From Methanobacteriota archaeon (GTDB lineage Archaea; Thermoplasmatota; Thermoplasmata; RBG-16-68-12), in contig VBLR01000075.1 of the NCBI GenBank assembly GCA_005878665.1, forward strand, positions 1-28,853: a stretch of 28,853 nt of DNA, read 5' to 3'. Position numbers and translations under genes: made by a program. Numbering within the stretch: the stretch's first letter is position 1; each line of letters starts with the position of its first letter. Below are positions 27,723-28,853 of this stretch, one piece after another. A model generated the notes under the pieces. The model was not told where the DNA came from. It did not search any database and saw only the letters and a program-made list of their open reading frames with translations.

Positions 27723-28853
27723 ATGAAGGTCCTGGTGGTCGGGGGCGGGGGCCGCGAGCATGCGATCGTCGAGGCGCTCCATCGCAGCCAGGCCGACATC
27801 TACGCCGCGATGGCGAACCAGAATCCCGCGATCCGTCGCCGCTCGAAGGACGTCCTCCTCGGGGACGTGGCCGACGTCGAGCGCATCGTCTCCTGGGCGA
27901 AAGGATATGGGATCGAACTCGCGGTGATCGGGCCCGAGGCGCCGCTCGAGAAAGGAATCACCGATGCCCTCGAGGCCGCCGCGATTCCGACGGTCGGCCC
28001 GTCCCGGGAAGCGGCGCAACTCGAGACGAACAAGGAATTCACGAGGACCTTGATGCGAGATCATCAGATCCCCGGGTTCCCGCTATTCTGGGCGTTCGAC
28101 AGTCTCGCGGGCTTCGAGGAGTTCGTGAACGACTCGGACTTCGAGTTCGTGATCAAGCCGCTGGGCCTGACGGGCGGCAAAGGCGTGCGCGTCTGGGGCG
28201 ATCATTTCTCGAGCAAGGCGGAGGCGCTCGCGTATGGCCGCGAGATCTTGGAGAAGAAGATTGGCGGCGCGGCGCGGTTCCTCGTCGAGGAGAAACTCGT
28301 GGGGGAGGAGTTCTCCCTCCAGGCGTTCTGCGACGGCCGAGCGCTCGTCCCGATGCCTCTGGCCCAAGATCACAAGCGCGCGTACGAGGGGGACAAAGGG
28401 CCGAACACGGGAGGAATGGGCTCCTACAGTGACGCGGACCATCGCTTGCCCTTTCTCACGAACGACGACTTCGTCCGTTCGCTGGAGACGATGACGAAGA
28501 CCGTGGTGGCGATGGCCGCCCGCGGCACGCCGTTCAAAGGCATCCTTTACGGCGGCTTCATGGCGACGGAAGACGGTCCGAGGCTCCTGGAGTACAACGT
28601 CCGGTTCGCGGACCCGGAATCGATGAACGTCTTACCGATTCTCGAGACGGATTTCCTCGAGGTCTGCTTGCGCCTTGCCGCGGGAAACCTTCCGTCGTCG
28701 GTCTCGTTCGCCCGCAAGGCCACGGTGTGCAAGTACGTCGTCCCGATGGGGTATGGCTCGCATCCGAAGGCCCGGGAGCAGCTCAAGGTCGACGAGGAGA
28801 GCATTCGCCGGACGGGGGCGAGGCTGTACTATGCGAGCGTCGACGAGAAGGGC
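27723..28853 (+). CDS. purD: Phosphoribosylamine-glycine ligase (partial, runs off window)
   Basis: PurD joins glycine to phosphoribosylamine with ATP, the second step of purine synthesis. It has the ATP-grasp fold. 377 codons are visible with no stop before the window end, against a usual total of about 430. The N-terminal MKVLVVGGGGREHAI is unmistakable, followed by VIGPEAPLEKGITDAL, the ATP-grasp block FVIKPLGLTGGKGVRVWGD, VEEKLVGEEFSLQAF, the HKRAYEGDKGPNTGGMGSYS segment, and YNVRFADPESMNVLP, where family members usually have Gln. The first codon is ATG 27723. It supplies GAR, the PurN substrate, and so links the plus-strand and minus-strand purine genes. Confidence 0.95.
   Translation, partial: MKVLVVGGGGREHAIVEALHRSQADIYAAMANQNPAIRRRSKDVLLGDVADVERIVSWAKGYGIELAVIGPEAPLEKGITDALEAAAIPTVGPSREAAQLETNKEFTRTLMRDHQIPGFPLFWAFDSLAGFEEFVNDSDFEFVIKPLGLTGGKGVRVWGDHFSSKAEALAYGREILEKKIGGAARFLVEEKLVGEEFSLQAFCDGRALVPMPLAQDHKRAYEGDKGPNTGGMGSYSDADHRLPFLTNDDFVRSLETMTKTVVAMAARGTPFKGILYGGFMATEDGPRLLEYNVRFADPESMNVLPILETDFLEVCLRLAAGNLPSSVSFARKATVCKYVVPMGYGSHPKAREQLKVDEESIRRTGARLYYASVDEKG

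Overview
This window is high-GC archaeal chromosome. The evidence is the gene order of the archaeal proteasome/exosome superoperon, the archaeal-type riboflavin genes, the fused phosphoglucose/phosphomannose isomerase, a geranylgeranyl reductase of ether-lipid synthesis, TATA boxes about 25 bases ahead of many start codons, and a tRNA intron in a bulge-helix-bulge fold. The mix of bacterial-like folate-dependent purine genes with archaeal information genes suggests a euryarchaeal-type lineage, possibly a Thermoplasmatota relative. That placement is an inference from memory, not a computed one.

Region 1 (1-8918, plus strand) is the superoperon: psmA, sdo1, [a broken VOC gene on the other strand], rrp4, rrp41, rrp42, rpl37ae, rpoP, pcc1, pfdB, a DUF106 membrane protein, cmk, cbf5 and an M48 protease. 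Starts and stops overlap or nearly touch from rrp41 onward. The products couple protein degradation, RNA degradation, ribosome assembly, tRNA/rRNA modification and chaperoning.

Region 2 (8919-12800) holds a tRNA-Ser(GGA) with a 25-base intron, preceded by a truncated tRNA-like 5' half. Next come a minus-strand sugar-phosphate isomerase, the riboflavin/FAD operon ribB-ribL-ribC-ribH, and a roadblock protein. Region 3 (12802-20290) has a PHP phosphoesterase, an unknown protein and methionyl-tRNA synthetase. After these comes a run of poorly known plus-strand genes: zinc-ribbon proteins, a TRAM protein, a membrane-anchored protein with EF-hand-like loops, and a small membrane protein paired with a winged-helix regulator.

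Region 4 (20297-28853) starts with a GAF protein related to free methionine sulfoxide reductase. Then comes a roughly 400-base gap with the most striking feature of the window: two tandem copies of a short unit, each with a TATA box, an identical 20-base 5' block and a hairpin plus T-run terminator. I read them as two related, undescribed small RNA genes. The rest is one-carbon and purine metabolism (purN, purH, metF, folD, purD), interleaved with a geranylgeranyl reductase, a winged-helix regulator and a small VOC protein. purD runs off the window end.

Many genes look leaderless: the TATA centre lies 24-28 bases before the first codon, which is often GTG or TTG. This pattern was used to choose several starts. 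No CRISPR array, insertion sequence or origin was recognised.
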